From contig NZ_CP080999.1 of assembly GCF_019645855.1 (NCBI RefSeq), positions 3,534,001 through 3,598,000 of the forward strand: 64,000 nt of DNA, given 5' to 3'. Positions 8,220-17,149 of this stretch are shown one piece after another (position 1 is the first letter of the stretch; each line of letters opens with the position of its first letter). The position numbers and the translations under genes are program-made. The DNA is from Mycobacterium malmoense. GTDB taxonomy: Bacteria > Actinomycetota > Actinomycetes > Mycobacteriales > Mycobacteriaceae. Under the pieces are notes generated by a model, which saw nothing but the letters and a program-made list of their open reading frames with translations, was not told the DNA's origin and ran no database searches.

Positions 8220-9413
8220 ATGAGCGAAGTCCACATCAAAGGCTCATGCGCGTCGGACTTCGTCGGAGTGCGCGACGCGTTCGAGCGCAACTTTGCGCTG
8301 GGCAAAGAGGTCGGCGCGGCCGTCGCGGTCTGGGTCGACGGGGACCTGGTCGTCAACCTCTGGGGCGGCTGGGCCGACGCCGCAGGCACCCGTCCATGGC
8401 GACAAGACACCCTGACGACGGTGCTGTCCGGCACCAAGGGGCTGACGTCAACGTGCGTGCATCAACTGGCCGACCGCGGCGAGCTGGACCTGCAGGCGCC
8501 GGTGGCCCGCTACTGGCCCGAGTTCGGCCAGGCCGGCAAGGAGGCCATCACGCTGGCCATGGTGATGAGCCACCGGTCCGGCGTCATCGGGCCGCGCACC
8601 CGGATGAGCTGGGAGAAGGTCGCCGACTGGGACTTCGTCTGCGAGCAACTGGCCGCCGCCGAACCCTGGTGGGAGCCGGGCACCGCCCAGGGCTACCACA
8701 TGACCACGTTCGGCTTCATCCTCGGCGAGGTGTTCCGCCGCGTGACCGGCCGCACCGTCGGTCAGTATCTGCGCACCGAGATCGCCGAACCGCTGGGCGC
8801 CGACGTGCACATCGGCCTGTCCCCCGCCGACCAGCGGCGCTGCGCCGAGCGGGTCAACAAGCCGCACGCCCGCGACCTGCTGGCCGAGGTGCATGCACCC
8901 GGCTACCCGACCAACCTGGCCGAGCACCCCAAGGCCGCGCTGTCGGTGTCCATGGGATTTGCGCCCGACGACGAGCTCGGCTCTCACGACCTGCGCCTGT
9001 GGCGCGAACTCGAGTTCCCCGGCACCAACGGCCAGGTGTCGGCGCTGGGATTGGCGACCTTCTATAACGCGCTCGCGCAGGAGAAGCTGCTCAGCCGTGA
9101 GCACATGGACCTGGTCCGGGTGTCGCAGGGCGGCCACGACACCGATCTGGTGCTGGGCCCGCGGGTCGCCGACCATGGCTGGGGGCTGGGCTACATGCTG
9201 AACCAGCGCGGCGTCAACGGGCCCAACCGCCGGATCTTCGGCCACGGCGGCCTCGGTGGCTCATTCGGGTTTGTCGACTTGGAGCACCGAATCGGCTACG
9301 CATACGTGACGAATCGCTTCGACGCCACCAAGGCCAACGCGGACCCGCGAAGCGTCGCCCTCAGCAACGAGGTCTACGCCGCGCTCGGAGTCCTCGAGCG
9401 GGCCCAGACATAA
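8220..9413 (+). CDS. lipP: Beta-lactamase-fold esterase/lipase LipP
   Basis: Member of the serine-beta-lactamase-like esterase family (class C fold), 397 aa, predicted to hydrolyse ester lipids or other carboxylesters. The SxxK catalytic pair is Ser70-Lys73 in LSGTKG. A tyrosine in GYHMTTFG is the likely partner, and FGHGGLGG is the C-terminal motif that replaces KTG. No signal peptide is visible, so it is probably cytoplasmic. The ATG at 8220 has AAAGGCG upstream. The order tig, tRNA, lipP matches M. tuberculosis Rv2463. The gene ends at a strong hairpin; substrate is not predictable. Confidence 0.9.
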   Translation: MSEVHIKGSCASDFVGVRDAFERNFALGKEVGAAVAVWVDGDLVVNLWGGWADAAGTRPWRQDTLTTVLSGTKGLTSTCVHQLADRGELDLQAPVARYWPEFGQAGKEAITLAMVMSHRSGVIGPRTRMSWEKVADWDFVCEQLAAAEPWWEPGTAQGYHMTTFGFILGEVFRRVTGRTVGQYLRTEIAEPLGADVHIGLSPADQRRCAERVNKPHARDLLAEVHAPGYPTNLAEHPKAALSVSMGFAPDDELGSHDLRLWRELEFPGTNGQVSALGLATFYNALAQEKLLSREHMDLVRVSQGGHDTDLVLGPRVADHGWGLGYMLNQRGVNGPNRRIFGHGGLGGSFGFVDLEHRIGYAYVTNRFDATKANADPRSVALSNEVYAALGVLERAQT

Positions 9414-9448
9414 ACCGCACCCCGCCGAACGGTTCGGCAGGGTGCGGT
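9414..9448. terminator. hairpin terminator after lipP
   Basis: Near-perfect 35-base palindrome beginning at the base after the lipP stop. Outer arms are ACCGCACCC (9414-9422) and GGGTGCGGT (9440-9448); inner arms are GCCGAAC and GTTCGGC. It lies between the convergent lipP and the Gly/Pro-rich gene and can serve both strands. Confidence 0.75.
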
Positions 9449-9459
9449 GGTGAAGAGCG

Positions 9460-9789
9460 TCAGTGATGATCCCATCCGGGACCGCCCGGTCCGCCAGGCC
9501 CGCCCGGGCCGCCCGGGCCGCCGGGGCCGGCCGGGCCACCGGGGCCACCCGGACCGCCCGGTCCGCGGTAGGGCTCGGGATGCGGGTTGGGCCCGGGTCC
9601 GCGCCAGTTGTCGTGGCAGTTGTTTCCGTCCCAGTTCGGACCCCAACCCGGGTCCCAGAAGTCTCCCGGGCACCACTGAGGGAAGGGCCCGGGCTGCGCG
9701 TGGGCTTCGGTCGCTACACCAAGCCCCGCCAGCCCCAGACCGACAGTCACCGCGAAAATCGTTGCAGCTAAACGTGGAAGAGTTTTCAC
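9460..9789 (-). CDS. Small secreted Gly/Pro-rich protein
   Basis: Predicted 109-aa exported protein of unknown function. Residues 1-31 look like a Sec signal peptide: a Lys near the start, a hydrophobic core (AATIFAVTVGLGLAGLGVA) and cleavage after EAHA. The mature part has a Trp/Asp-rich segment (QWCPGDFWDPGWGPNWDG) with two cysteines (Cys40 and Cys58) that could form a disulfide. It ends in about ten GGP-type collagen-like repeats and WDHH. I chose GTG 9789 because it starts the signal peptide; its ribosome site is weak. Similar CPGDFWDPG proteins occur in mycobacteria, as I recall, without known function. Confidence 0.75.
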   Translation of the reverse strand: MKTLPRLAATIFAVTVGLGLAGLGVATEAHAQPGPFPQWCPGDFWDPGWGPNWDGNNCHDNWRGPGPNPHPEPYRGPGGPGGPGGPAGPGGPGGPGGPGGPGGPGWDHH

Positions 9790-9905
9790 GGTTCCCACCC
9801 ATACCCCGACGAGACCGTGTCTAAACCAGAGACGCCAGCGTATCCCTTCTGGCAGCGACCCGCCGGGTGATGGCCTGCGGGTTTTCGGGCTGCTGGGGCG
9901 CTCCG

Positions 9906-10709
9906 TCATTTCTGGCACGCCGGGCACCAAAACACGTTGCGGCCCTCCAACACCGCCGTGCGGATCGGCTCGCCGCACACCCGGCACCGCTCGCCCGCGC
10001 GCCGATACACGTACGTCCGGGGCCGCCCGGGCCGGTACGACGGCGGGCCGTGGTCGTGTTCGGGCCGCACCACGATGATCTTGCCGCCGCGCAAGCCGAC
10101 ATTCATCAACGCCACCAGATCCGTCCACGCCGCGTCGAACTCCGCCTCGCCGATCCCCCGGCCGGGCCGGAACGGGTCGATGCCGTGGCGGAACAGCAAC
10201 TCGCTGCGGTAGACGTTGCCCACCCCGGCGATGACGGTCTGGTCCATCAACAACGCGCCAATCGGCCTGCGCGACTTGGTGATTCGGGCCCACGCCCACG
10301 ACGGGTCGGCGTCGCTGCGTAACGGGTCGGGACCGAGCCTGGCCACCACATCGGCGACCTGGGCTTCGTCGATCACCTCGCACACCGTCGGGCCGCGCAG
10401 GTCGGTGCCGTAGTCGGCGCCGACCATCCGCATCCGCACCTGCCCGACCGGCTCCGGTAGGAGCCCATCGCCGGGGCGTTGCCATTCGGTGAAGGTGCCG
10501 TACAGGCCGAGGTGCACGTGCACGATCGGGCCGCCGGCGTAGTGATGAAACAGGTGCTTGCCCCACGCGCTGGCGCTGCGCAGCACCCGGCCGTCCACCG
10601 CGGCCGATTCGGTGAACCGGCCCTGCGGGCTGGACACCGCAACCGGCGAGCGAGCGAATCGGCGCTGGTGCAGCCGGGCCAGCCGGTGCAGGGTATGGCC
10701 TTCGGGCAC
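9906..10709 (-). CDS. nei: DNA glycosylase/AP lyase, endonuclease VIII (Nei) family
   Basis: Base-excision repair enzyme that removes oxidised bases and cleaves the abasic site. The 267-aa protein starts GTG-Pro-Glu, giving the catalytic Pro2 and Glu3 of the Fpg/Nei family. A helix-two-turn-helix region includes GVGNVYRSELLF, and the C-terminal zinc finger has four cysteines (CRVCGEPI...WCPAC). It corresponds to M. tuberculosis Rv2464c (Nei1). The start lies nine bases after the rpiB stop, so it is likely the second gene of an rpiB-nei operon. Confidence 0.94.
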   Translation of the reverse strand: MPEGHTLHRLARLHQRRFARSPVAVSSPQGRFTESAAVDGRVLRSASAWGKHLFHHYAGGPIVHVHLGLYGTFTEWQRPGDGLLPEPVGQVRMRMVGADYGTDLRGPTVCEVIDEAQVADVVARLGPDPLRSDADPSWAWARITKSRRPIGALLMDQTVIAGVGNVYRSELLFRHGIDPFRPGRGIGEAEFDAAWTDLVALMNVGLRGGKIIVVRPEHDHGPPSYRPGRPRTYVYRRAGERCRVCGEPIRTAVLEGRNVFWCPACQK

Positions 10710-10718
10710 GGTGCCGAC

Positions 10719-11207
<489 letters not shown>

Positions 11208-11227
11208 CCTTACCCGCCGACCCGCCC

Positions 11228-11279
11228 AGTGTGAACCCCGCGACGCAATTCTCGGCGTGTCGCGTCGCTGGTTTCACTG
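11228..11279. repeat. imperfect intergenic palindrome upstream of rpiB
   Basis: Left segments CAGTGTGAACC (11228-11238) and GCGACGC (11240-11246) are mirrored by GCGTCGC (11262-11268) and GGTTTCACTG (11270-11279). The hairpin lies downstream of the 11418-12041 gene and upstream of rpiB. It could be a terminator or a dispersed mycobacterial intergenic repeat; copy number elsewhere is unknown. Confidence 0.6.
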
Positions 11280-11296
11280 TCGGCGCCTCGGCGGCG

Positions 11297-11417
11297 GCCC
11301 GACTGATCGCGGCGATCGCCAGCGCGGCGAAGCCGGGCGCAGCGGGTCGCCGCCCGACTGGTCGCGGCGATCGCCAGCGCGGCGGAGCCGGGCGCAGCGG
11401 GTCGCCGCCCGACTGGT
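11297..11417. repeat. 55-bp tandem repeat, about 2.2 copies
   Basis: Copies begin with GCCCGACTG at 11297, 11352 and 11407, a spacing of exactly 55 bp. The first two copies differ at only two positions that I can see. The third is cut by the stop codon of the Rv2466c-type gene. The period is not a multiple of three and no frame is favoured, so it is a noncoding minisatellite. Confidence 0.85.
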
Positions 11418-12041
11418 CTAGTCGAATTCGGGCGGCTCGGTGCGGGTCCGCTTGAGCTCGAAAAAGTGTGGGTAGGACGCGAACGTCACCGAGGCGTCCC
11501 ACAGCTTGCCCGCCTCCTCGCCACGCGGGATTTTCGAGAGCACCGGCCCGAAGAACGCCACACCGTTGACGTGGATGGTCGGCGTGCCGACATCGTCACC
11601 GACCACGTCCATCCCGGCGTGGTGGCTCTTGCGCAGCGCGTCGTCGTAAGCGTCACTGTTAGCGGCCTCGGCAAGCTCCGCCGGCAGGCCGGCATCGGCC
11701 AACGACAGCTTGATGACCTCGTCGAGGTCTTTGTTGCCCTCGTTGTGAATCCGGGTGCCCATCGCCGTGTACAGCGGGTCCAGGACGCCGGAACCGTGGG
11801 CTTGCTCGGCGGCGATGGCCACGCGCACCGGCCCCCACGCCCTCTTCATGTTTTCCCGATATTTCTCCGGCAGTCCTTCGCGGTTTTCGTTCAGTATCGC
11901 GAGGCTCATGACGTGAAAGTTCACCTCGATATCGCGAACCTTCTCCACCTCGAGGATCCAGCGCGACGTGATCCAACACCACGGGCACAGCGGGTCGAAC
12001 CAGAAATCGGCTTGGTTTTTCACCGGGGCCTTCTCGGGCAT
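11418..12041 (-). CDS. DsbA-family thiol oxidoreductase with CPWC active site (Rv2466c type)
   Basis: Cytosolic DsbA-like protein of 207 aa. The active site is Cys19-Pro-Trp-Cys22 in FDPLCPWCW, and the cis-proline loop is GTPTIHVNG. The M. tuberculosis counterpart Rv2466c is a mycothiol/mycoredoxin-dependent reductase in the SigH oxidative-stress regulon and activates nitro prodrugs. The frame opens at 12071, but the ATG at 12041 has AGGAGAGG about eight bases upstream and matches the known N-terminus. It is divergent from pepN. A tandem repeat abuts its stop codon. Confidence 0.93.
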   Translation of the reverse strand: MPEKAPVKNQADFWFDPLCPWCWITSRWILEVEKVRDIEVNFHVMSLAILNENREGLPEKYRENMKRAWGPVRVAIAAEQAHGSGVLDPLYTAMGTRIHNEGNKDLDEVIKLSLADAGLPAELAEAANSDAYDDALRKSHHAGMDVVGDDVGTPTIHVNGVAFFGPVLSKIPRGEEAGKLWDASVTFASYPHFFELKRTRTEPPEFD

Positions 12042-12147
12042 AGCGCAGTCCTCTCCTGGAGAGCCAGACACGGTTCAGAACACCGCCTGGCACAACCGTA
12101 GTCACCGCGCGTCTGTTCCCGCCCTGTGGCGCCGGCCCGCCACGCTT

Positions 12148-12153
12148 TAAGTT
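12148..12153 (+). promoter_or_regulatory. candidate -10 element for leaderless pepN mRNA
   Basis: TAAGTT fits TANNNT and is followed by six bases and then the pepN ATG. There is no Shine-Dalgarno sequence, so a leaderless transcript is plausible. Confidence 0.4.
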
Positions 12154-12159
12154 GGACGC

Positions 12160-14760
12160 ATGGCCCTTCCTAACCTGACCCGGGACCAGGCTGTCGAACG
12201 CGCCGCCCTGATCACTGTCGACAGCTACCAGATCAGCCTCGATGTCACCGACGGCTCCGATCCCAGCGGCCCGTCCGGCGAAGGGACCTTCCGGTCCACC
12301 ACCACCGTGGTGTTCGACTCGCTCGCCGGCGCCGACACCGTCCTCGACATCGCCGCCGACAGGGTACGCAGCGCCACCCTCAACGGACGCGACCTCGATG
12401 TCTCCGAATACGACGAATCGACCGGCATCCCGCTGCGCGGACTGGCCGAGCGCAACGTCGTCGTCGTCGACGCCGACTGCCGCTACTCCAACACCGGTGA
12501 GGGTCTGCACCGCTTCGTCGACCCGGTGGACGACGAGACCTACTTGTACTCGCAATTCGAAACCGCCGACGCCAAGCGGATGTTCGCCTGTTTCGACCAA
12601 CCCGACCTCAAGGCGACATTCGACTTGCGGGTGACCGCACCCCGGCACTGGAAGGTGATCTCCAATGGAGCTACCGCATCCGTGGAGAACGGCGTGCACA
12701 CCTTCGTCACTACCCCGCGGATGAGCACGTACCTGGTGGCCCTGATTGCCGGTCCATATGCGGAATGGAAAGACTCCTACACCGACGAACACGGCGAGAT
12801 CCCGCTGGGCATCTACTGCCGGGCCTCGCTGGCGCAGCACATGGACGCCGAGCGGTTGTTCACCCAGACCAAGCAGGGATTTGGCTTCTACCACAAGAAC
12901 TTTGGGTTGCCGTACGCGTTCGGCAAGTACGACCAGCTGTTCGTTCCCGAATTCAACGCCGGCGCAATGGAAAACGCCGGAGCGGTGACGTTCCTCGAGG
13001 ACTACGTCTTCCGCAGCAAGGTCACCCGGGCTTCCTATGAGCGGCGCGCCGAGACGGTGCTGCACGAGATGGCGCACATGTGGTTCGGGGACCTGGTCAC
13101 CATGACATGGTGGGACGACCTGTGGCTCAATGAGTCATTCGCGACCTTCGCGTCGGTGCTATGCCAAAGCGAGGCAACCGAATTCACCGAGGCGTGGACG
13201 ACGTTCGCCAACGCCGAAAAGTCGTGGGCCTACCGGCAGGACCAGCTCCCGTCGACGCACCCGATCGCCGCCGACATCCCCGACCTGGCCGCTGTCGAGG
13301 TGAATTTTGACGGAATCACCTACGCCAAGGGCGCTTCGGTGCTCAAGCAGCTGGTCGCCTACGTCGGGCTGGAGCAGTTCCTGGCCGGGCTGCGCGACTA
13401 CTTCCGCGCGCATGCCTACGGCAATGCCACGTTCGACGATCTGCTCGCCGCGCTGGAGAAGGCGTCTGGCCGCGACTTGTCGAATTGGGGTCAGCAGTGG
13501 CTGAAAACCACTGGGCTGAACACGCTGCGGCCCGATTTCGACGTCGACGGCCCGGGCCCCGAGGGCAGGTTCACCCGGTTCGCGGTGACGCAGAGCGGCG
13601 CGGAGCCGGGCGCGGGTGAGACCCGGGTGCACCGGCTGGCCGTCGGGATCTACGACGAGGACGGGGCCGGCAGGCTGGTGCGGGTGTGCCGGGAGGAGCT
13701 CGACGTCGAGGGTTCCGTCACGGAAGTTCCCGCGCTGGTTGGTGTTTCGCGCGGCCAGCTGATTTTGGTCAACGACGACGACCTGACGTACTGTTCGCTG
13801 CGGCTGGACGCCCAGTCGCTACAGACCGCGCTGGCGCGCATCGCCGACATCGCCGAGCCGCTGCCGCGCACGCTGGTGTGGTCGGCGGCGTGGGAGATGA
13901 CCCGCGAGGCCGAGCTGCGTGCCCGCGACTTCGTGGCGCTGGTCTCGGGCGGCGTGCAGGCCGAAACCGAGGTCGGGGTGGCGCAGCGGCTGCTGCTGCA
14001 GGCGCAGACGGCGCTGGCGTCCTACACCGAGCCGGGCTGGGCCCGCGAGCACGGCTGGCCGCGGTTCGCCGACCGGCTGCTGGAATTGGCCCGGAGCGCG
14101 CCGCCCGGGTCGGATCATCAGCTGGCCTTCGTCAACGCGCTGTGCTCGTCGGTGCTGTCGACCCGGCATGTGGTGACGCTGGCCGACCTGCTCGACCACG
14201 ATCCCGCCGACCTGGGGTTGGCGGGCCTGGAGATCGACACCGACCTACGCTGGCGCATCGTGACCGCGCTGGCCACCGCCGGCGACATTGACGCCGACGG
14301 GCCCGCAACGCCCTTTATCGACGCCGAAGTTCAGCGCGACCCGACCGCGGCGGGCAAGCGCCACGGCGCCCAGGCGGCCGCGGCGCGGCCGCAACCGCGC
14401 GTCAAGGAAGAAGCTTGGACGACGGTGGTCGAGGACGACACCCTGCCCAACATCACGGCCCGGGCGATCATCGCGGGCATCGTGGCGCCGGGGCAGGGCG
14501 AGCTGCTCACGCCGTTCACCGCGCGCTACTTCGAGGCGATACCCGGGGTGTGGGCGCGGCGCTCCAGCGAGGTCGCCCAGACGGTGGTGATCGGCCTCTA
14601 CCCGTCCTGGGACATCAGCGATGCCGGTGTCGCGGCGGCCGATGAGTTCCTGGCCGCGCCCGAGTCGGAGGTGCCGCCCGCCTTGCGGCGCCTGGTCCTC
14701 GAGGGCCAAGCGGGAGTAAAGCGGGCGTTGAAGGCGCGCCGGTTCGACGGCGCCGGCTAG
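12160..14760 (+). CDS. pepN: Aminopeptidase N (M1 family)
   Basis: Zinc metallo-aminopeptidase of 866 aa that removes N-terminal residues from peptides in the cytosol. It has the exopeptidase motif GAMEN and the zinc site HEMAHMWFGD (His302, Glu303, His306) with the third ligand Glu325 in WLNESFA. The C-terminal ERAP-like helical domain is full length. It corresponds to M. tuberculosis Rv2467. No ribosome-binding site precedes the ATG, but a TANNNT box lies six bases upstream. No signal peptide is seen. Confidence 0.97.
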   Translation: MALPNLTRDQAVERAALITVDSYQISLDVTDGSDPSGPSGEGTFRSTTTVVFDSLAGADTVLDIAADRVRSATLNGRDLDVSEYDESTGIPLRGLAERNVVVVDADCRYSNTGEGLHRFVDPVDDETYLYSQFETADAKRMFACFDQPDLKATFDLRVTAPRHWKVISNGATASVENGVHTFVTTPRMSTYLVALIAGPYAEWKDSYTDEHGEIPLGIYCRASLAQHMDAERLFTQTKQGFGFYHKNFGLPYAFGKYDQLFVPEFNAGAMENAGAVTFLEDYVFRSKVTRASYERRAETVLHEMAHMWFGDLVTMTWWDDLWLNESFATFASVLCQSEATEFTEAWTTFANAEKSWAYRQDQLPSTHPIAADIPDLAAVEVNFDGITYAKGASVLKQLVAYVGLEQFLAGLRDYFRAHAYGNATFDDLLAALEKASGRDLSNWGQQWLKTTGLNTLRPDFDVDGPGPEGRFTRFAVTQSGAEPGAGETRVHRLAVGIYDEDGAGRLVRVCREELDVEGSVTEVPALVGVSRGQLILVNDDDLTYCSLRLDAQSLQTALARIADIAEPLPRTLVWSAAWEMTREAELRARDFVALVSGGVQAETEVGVAQRLLLQAQTALASYTEPGWAREHGWPRFADRLLELARSAPPGSDHQLAFVNALCSSVLSTRHVVTLADLLDHDPADLGLAGLEIDTDLRWRIVTALATAGDIDADGPATPFIDAEVQRDPTAAGKRHGAQAAAARPQPRVKEEAWTTVVEDDTLPNITARAIIAGIVAPGQGELLTPFTARYFEAIPGVWARRSSEVAQTVVIGLYPSWDISDAGVAAADEFLAAPESEVPPALRRLVLEGQAGVKRALKARRFDGAG

Positions 14761-15199
14761 CGCGCACCTCCTACCGCGCCGAGCGTGCGTGGGCTAGCTG
14801 CGCGCCGAGCGTGCGTGTTTGCACACCATCGACCGGCGTGTCGCGTACAACTGCGCACCCTCGACGGCCCACCGCAACGATCTTTGCGGGAATGACCATC
14901 ACCGGGCGCTGGCTCTCCTGATGCGCGACATCGCACATTTCGAGGCCGCCCACCCTTGGGGTCGTCCTGGGTAGCGGCGGACGGCCGCGATGGCAGCGGC
15001 CTGCCAGTGCTCATCGATCAGCCGGCGGATCGTCTCGTCAGCCGATGCGCGCCGCCGAACTCCTCGCGACCGATCCGCAACACCCGCTCACGTGCAACAC
15101 CCAGCCAGTATGCAGTCATGTTCGCAGTTTTGTTGACCCAAAGCAGGCCCAGGTCATCACCAGAGTGATCAAGGTTTTCAGGCCGAAACGCTAGAGCCG
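14761..15199. other. intergenic region between pepN and the DUF5130-like gene
   Basis: About 440 bp without a convincing gene. The left part holds the repeat at 14775-14817 and further GC-rich, partly palindromic sequence. The rest has only short open frames with no recognisable domain or ribosome site. It lies between convergent genes, so it probably contains terminators; I could not define one. Confidence 0.5.
14775..14817. repeat. short direct repeat downstream of pepN
   Basis: The 17-mer CGCGCCGAGCGTGCGTG occurs at 14775-14791 and again at 14801-14817, a 26-bp spacing. Similar GAGCGTGCGTG segments are familiar from noncoding mycobacterial DNA. Function is unknown. Confidence 0.7.
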
Positions 15200-15703
15200 T
15201 TAGGCCGGGGAGATCCCCGCGCTGAGCACGCGGATGGCGCTGACCAGCCCGTCGACCAGGTGACCCTGTTCGAACGCCGATGAAGCGGCGGCCACTCCCA
15301 GCGGTGCGGCCGACTCGGCGCCGCGCCCGCGGACCTGTGAGCCGTACACCACCTCGATGACGGACTGGTTAGGCGAGACGGCGAGCAGCACCGCGTTGTT
15401 CGGCGTGGATACCTTGGCCAGAATCTCGCGAGCCCGCGCGGCGGTGTCGCTACCCAGGTCGCCGAGGTAGATGGCGAACCGCGCCCCGGACGCCCGCGAA
15501 GCGTATTTCAGGGCGTCGTCGATGGCGACGAGGTCTTTGATCGGAAACGGGTAGTGCACGGATAGCTCTCCGGGCTGGGTGACACCCGAGATCCGTCCGC
15601 TGGTGGTGATCACCGAGCCCTTGGGCAGCTCGGTGGGCTCGATCGTCGCTACCTCACCAGGTGCCACTGGCGCCACCTCCAACCGAAAACTCCGATGTGC
15701 CAT
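15200..15703 (-). CDS. DUF5130/TPM-domain-like conserved protein (Rv2468c type)
   Basis: Conserved actinobacterial protein of about 167 aa, the length I recall for M. tuberculosis Rv2468c. It resembles the DUF5130 (TPM-like) family. The fold is suggested by FAIYLGDLGSDTAARAREIL and NNAVLLAVSPNQSVIEVVYG. No membrane helix or signal peptide is clear. The ATG at 15703 gives MAHRSFRLEV. The start lies 50 bases inside the upstream small membrane protein gene, so the two are co-transcribed. From memory, the equivalent pair in M. smegmatis encodes extra cytochrome aa3 oxidase subunits; I could not verify this. The biochemical role is unknown. Confidence 0.75.
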   Translation of the reverse strand: MAHRSFRLEVAPVAPGEVATIEPTELPKGSVITTSGRISGVTQPGELSVHYPFPIKDLVAIDDALKYASRASGARFAIYLGDLGSDTAARAREILAKVSTPNNAVLLAVSPNQSVIEVVYGSQVRGRGAESAAPLGVAAASSAFEQGHLVDGLVSAIRVLSAGISPA

Positions 15704-15890
15704 GTCCGCCGTGCGCACCGCCGACGTCCTCGTCGGTGGCAGCCCACAGGATCGGCGGATGTGTCCACTTCTCCGACAACTTGTAGGTCGCGGGATGGGG
15801 TCCCTTGTGCGACCAGACCAGCGCCGACAGCACGGCCACCAGCAACAGCGGGATTCCGATGAAGAAGAGGTGAATCTCCAGAAGGCTCAC
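15654..15890 (-). CDS. Small single-helix membrane protein, possible cytochrome oxidase accessory subunit
   Basis: A 78-aa protein starting at GTG 15890. Residues about 5-27 (EIHLFFIGIPLLLVAVLSALVW) form one transmembrane helix. A short soluble part follows (HPATYKLSEKWTHPP) and a Gly/His-rich tail. Such one-helix proteins between pepN and glbO are conserved in mycobacteria and, as I recall, include accessory subunits of the aa3 oxidase. The last 50 bases overlap the next gene in a different frame. The ribosome site is weak, so the start is not certain. Function is an inference from position. Confidence 0.65.
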   Translation of the reverse strand: MSLLEIHLFFIGIPLLLVAVLSALVWSHKGPHPATYKLSEKWTHPPILWAATDEDVGGAHGGHGTSEFSVGGGASGTW

Positions 15891-16359
15891 GACGCAAACC
15901 GTATCCCACCGGGTGATCTACCCGCACACTCGGACTCAAGAATTTGTCGCCCACGGATCTGACGGCTCGTGCGCTGCTCGTCATTGTGTCCGCGTTGGTG
16001 AGAAGTCGCTGCCAGTGGCTAATTGGCATTTCTGGACGACCGAGACCCATCACGACATGCCGGCAGGGTTGGGCAACAACCTCCACAACCCATGACGAGC
16101 CGACGTCAGCGATTGGATAGCCCAAAATCCATGGAGTAGAACCGATTTCACGTCAATATTGGCCTCATGGATGAAACATCATCCGACTGGCATTGGTCAT
16201 GTCTCCCGCATGCCAATTGAGAATCACACTAATAAACGATGGCCCCTTCTTGCGAAGGGAGGTCTCCCCCGCGGGAACCTTCGGCAAGGCAACAGGATGC
16301 CAGTCGATGGAGGACAATCCCTACGATCGGATCGATCACCAAGAAACCGGTAAAGGCCG
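15891..16359. other. gene-free, comparatively AT-rich stretch
   Basis: About 470 bp between a divergent-facing promoter side and the HNH gene stop. The base composition is visibly lower in GC than the flanks. I see inverted segments around 16170-16215 (CATTGGTCATG facing CATGCCAATTG) but no protein family or RNA that I recognise. It may be a decayed insertion or hold an unrecognised RNA. Confidence 0.4.
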
Positions 16360-17007
16360 TCAGGCCGCGCCCTCACCGAGGTATCGAGCCCAGGCCGGAT
16401 CCAGTTCCTTGACCGTCGACAGCAGCCGCCAGTGCTGGCCCGTCGGCGGCAGTGGTACCCGGCGCAGCGCCCAGCCAAGCTCGGTGAGCAGCTTGTCGCC
16501 CTTGCGGTGGTTGCACGTCGAGCAGCACGCGACGCAGTTCTCCCAGGAGTGGTCGCCTCCGCGGCTGCGCGGCACCACGTGGTCGACGGTGTCGGCCTTC
16601 GCCCCGCAATAGGCGCAGCAGAAACGGTCGCGGTGCATGAGCGCGGCCCGGGTCATCGGGACCCGGGCGCGGTAGGGAACCCGCACGTAGGACCGCAGCT
16701 GGATCACCGACGGCACCACGATCGACCTGGTCGCCGAGTGGATCACCGGTCCGGCGGGGTCGTCGTGCACCACGTCGGCCTTGCCGCAGATCACCATGAT
16801 GATGGCCCGCCGCATCGGCAGCGCGGTCAGCGGCTCGTAGGTGGAATTCAGCAGCAACACCCGCCGGCGGCTCCACACCGACACGGTCTCGTGGCGGGTG
16901 GGCGGATGGCTATCGACACTGTGCAGGCATGACGCGGTTGCGGGTCCGGTTAGCCCTGCCGCGGCACCGGAACTGCGGTGGCTGCGGCGTCTCTTGCCCT
17001 GCGCCAT
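16360..17007 (-). CDS. HNH endonuclease family protein (Rv2469c type)
   Basis: Predicted nuclease of 215 aa. The C-terminal half carries an HNH domain with two zinc-binding CxxC pairs: CAYCGAKADTVDHVVPRS and ENCVACCSTCNHRKGD. The histidine in DHVVPRSRGG is the general base. The N-terminal half begins MAQGKRRRSHRSSG and has a conserved VLLLNSTYEPL segment found in McrA-like actinobacterial HNH proteins. The ATG at 17007 has GGAGGA seven bases upstream. It is divergent from glbO. Whether it acts in DNA repair or defence is unknown. Confidence 0.88.
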   Translation of the reverse strand: MAQGKRRRSHRSSGAAAGLTGPATASCLHSVDSHPPTRHETVSVWSRRRVLLLNSTYEPLTALPMRRAIIMVICGKADVVHDDPAGPVIHSATRSIVVPSVIQLRSYVRVPYRARVPMTRAALMHRDRFCCAYCGAKADTVDHVVPRSRGGDHSWENCVACCSTCNHRKGDKLLTELGWALRRVPLPPTGQHWRLLSTVKELDPAWARYLGEGAA

Positions 17008-17149
17008 AGATCCTCCGCGGATAGTCCACCATGATTCGCCGCCAATCGCACCCCTATTGCAGGTGCGCGCCGTGTCGAACCGGTGAACAGCGGGGCATCT
17101 CACGGCCCGCCGCGTGTCGCCGCCCCGGCGATACACCACAATGGAGGGG

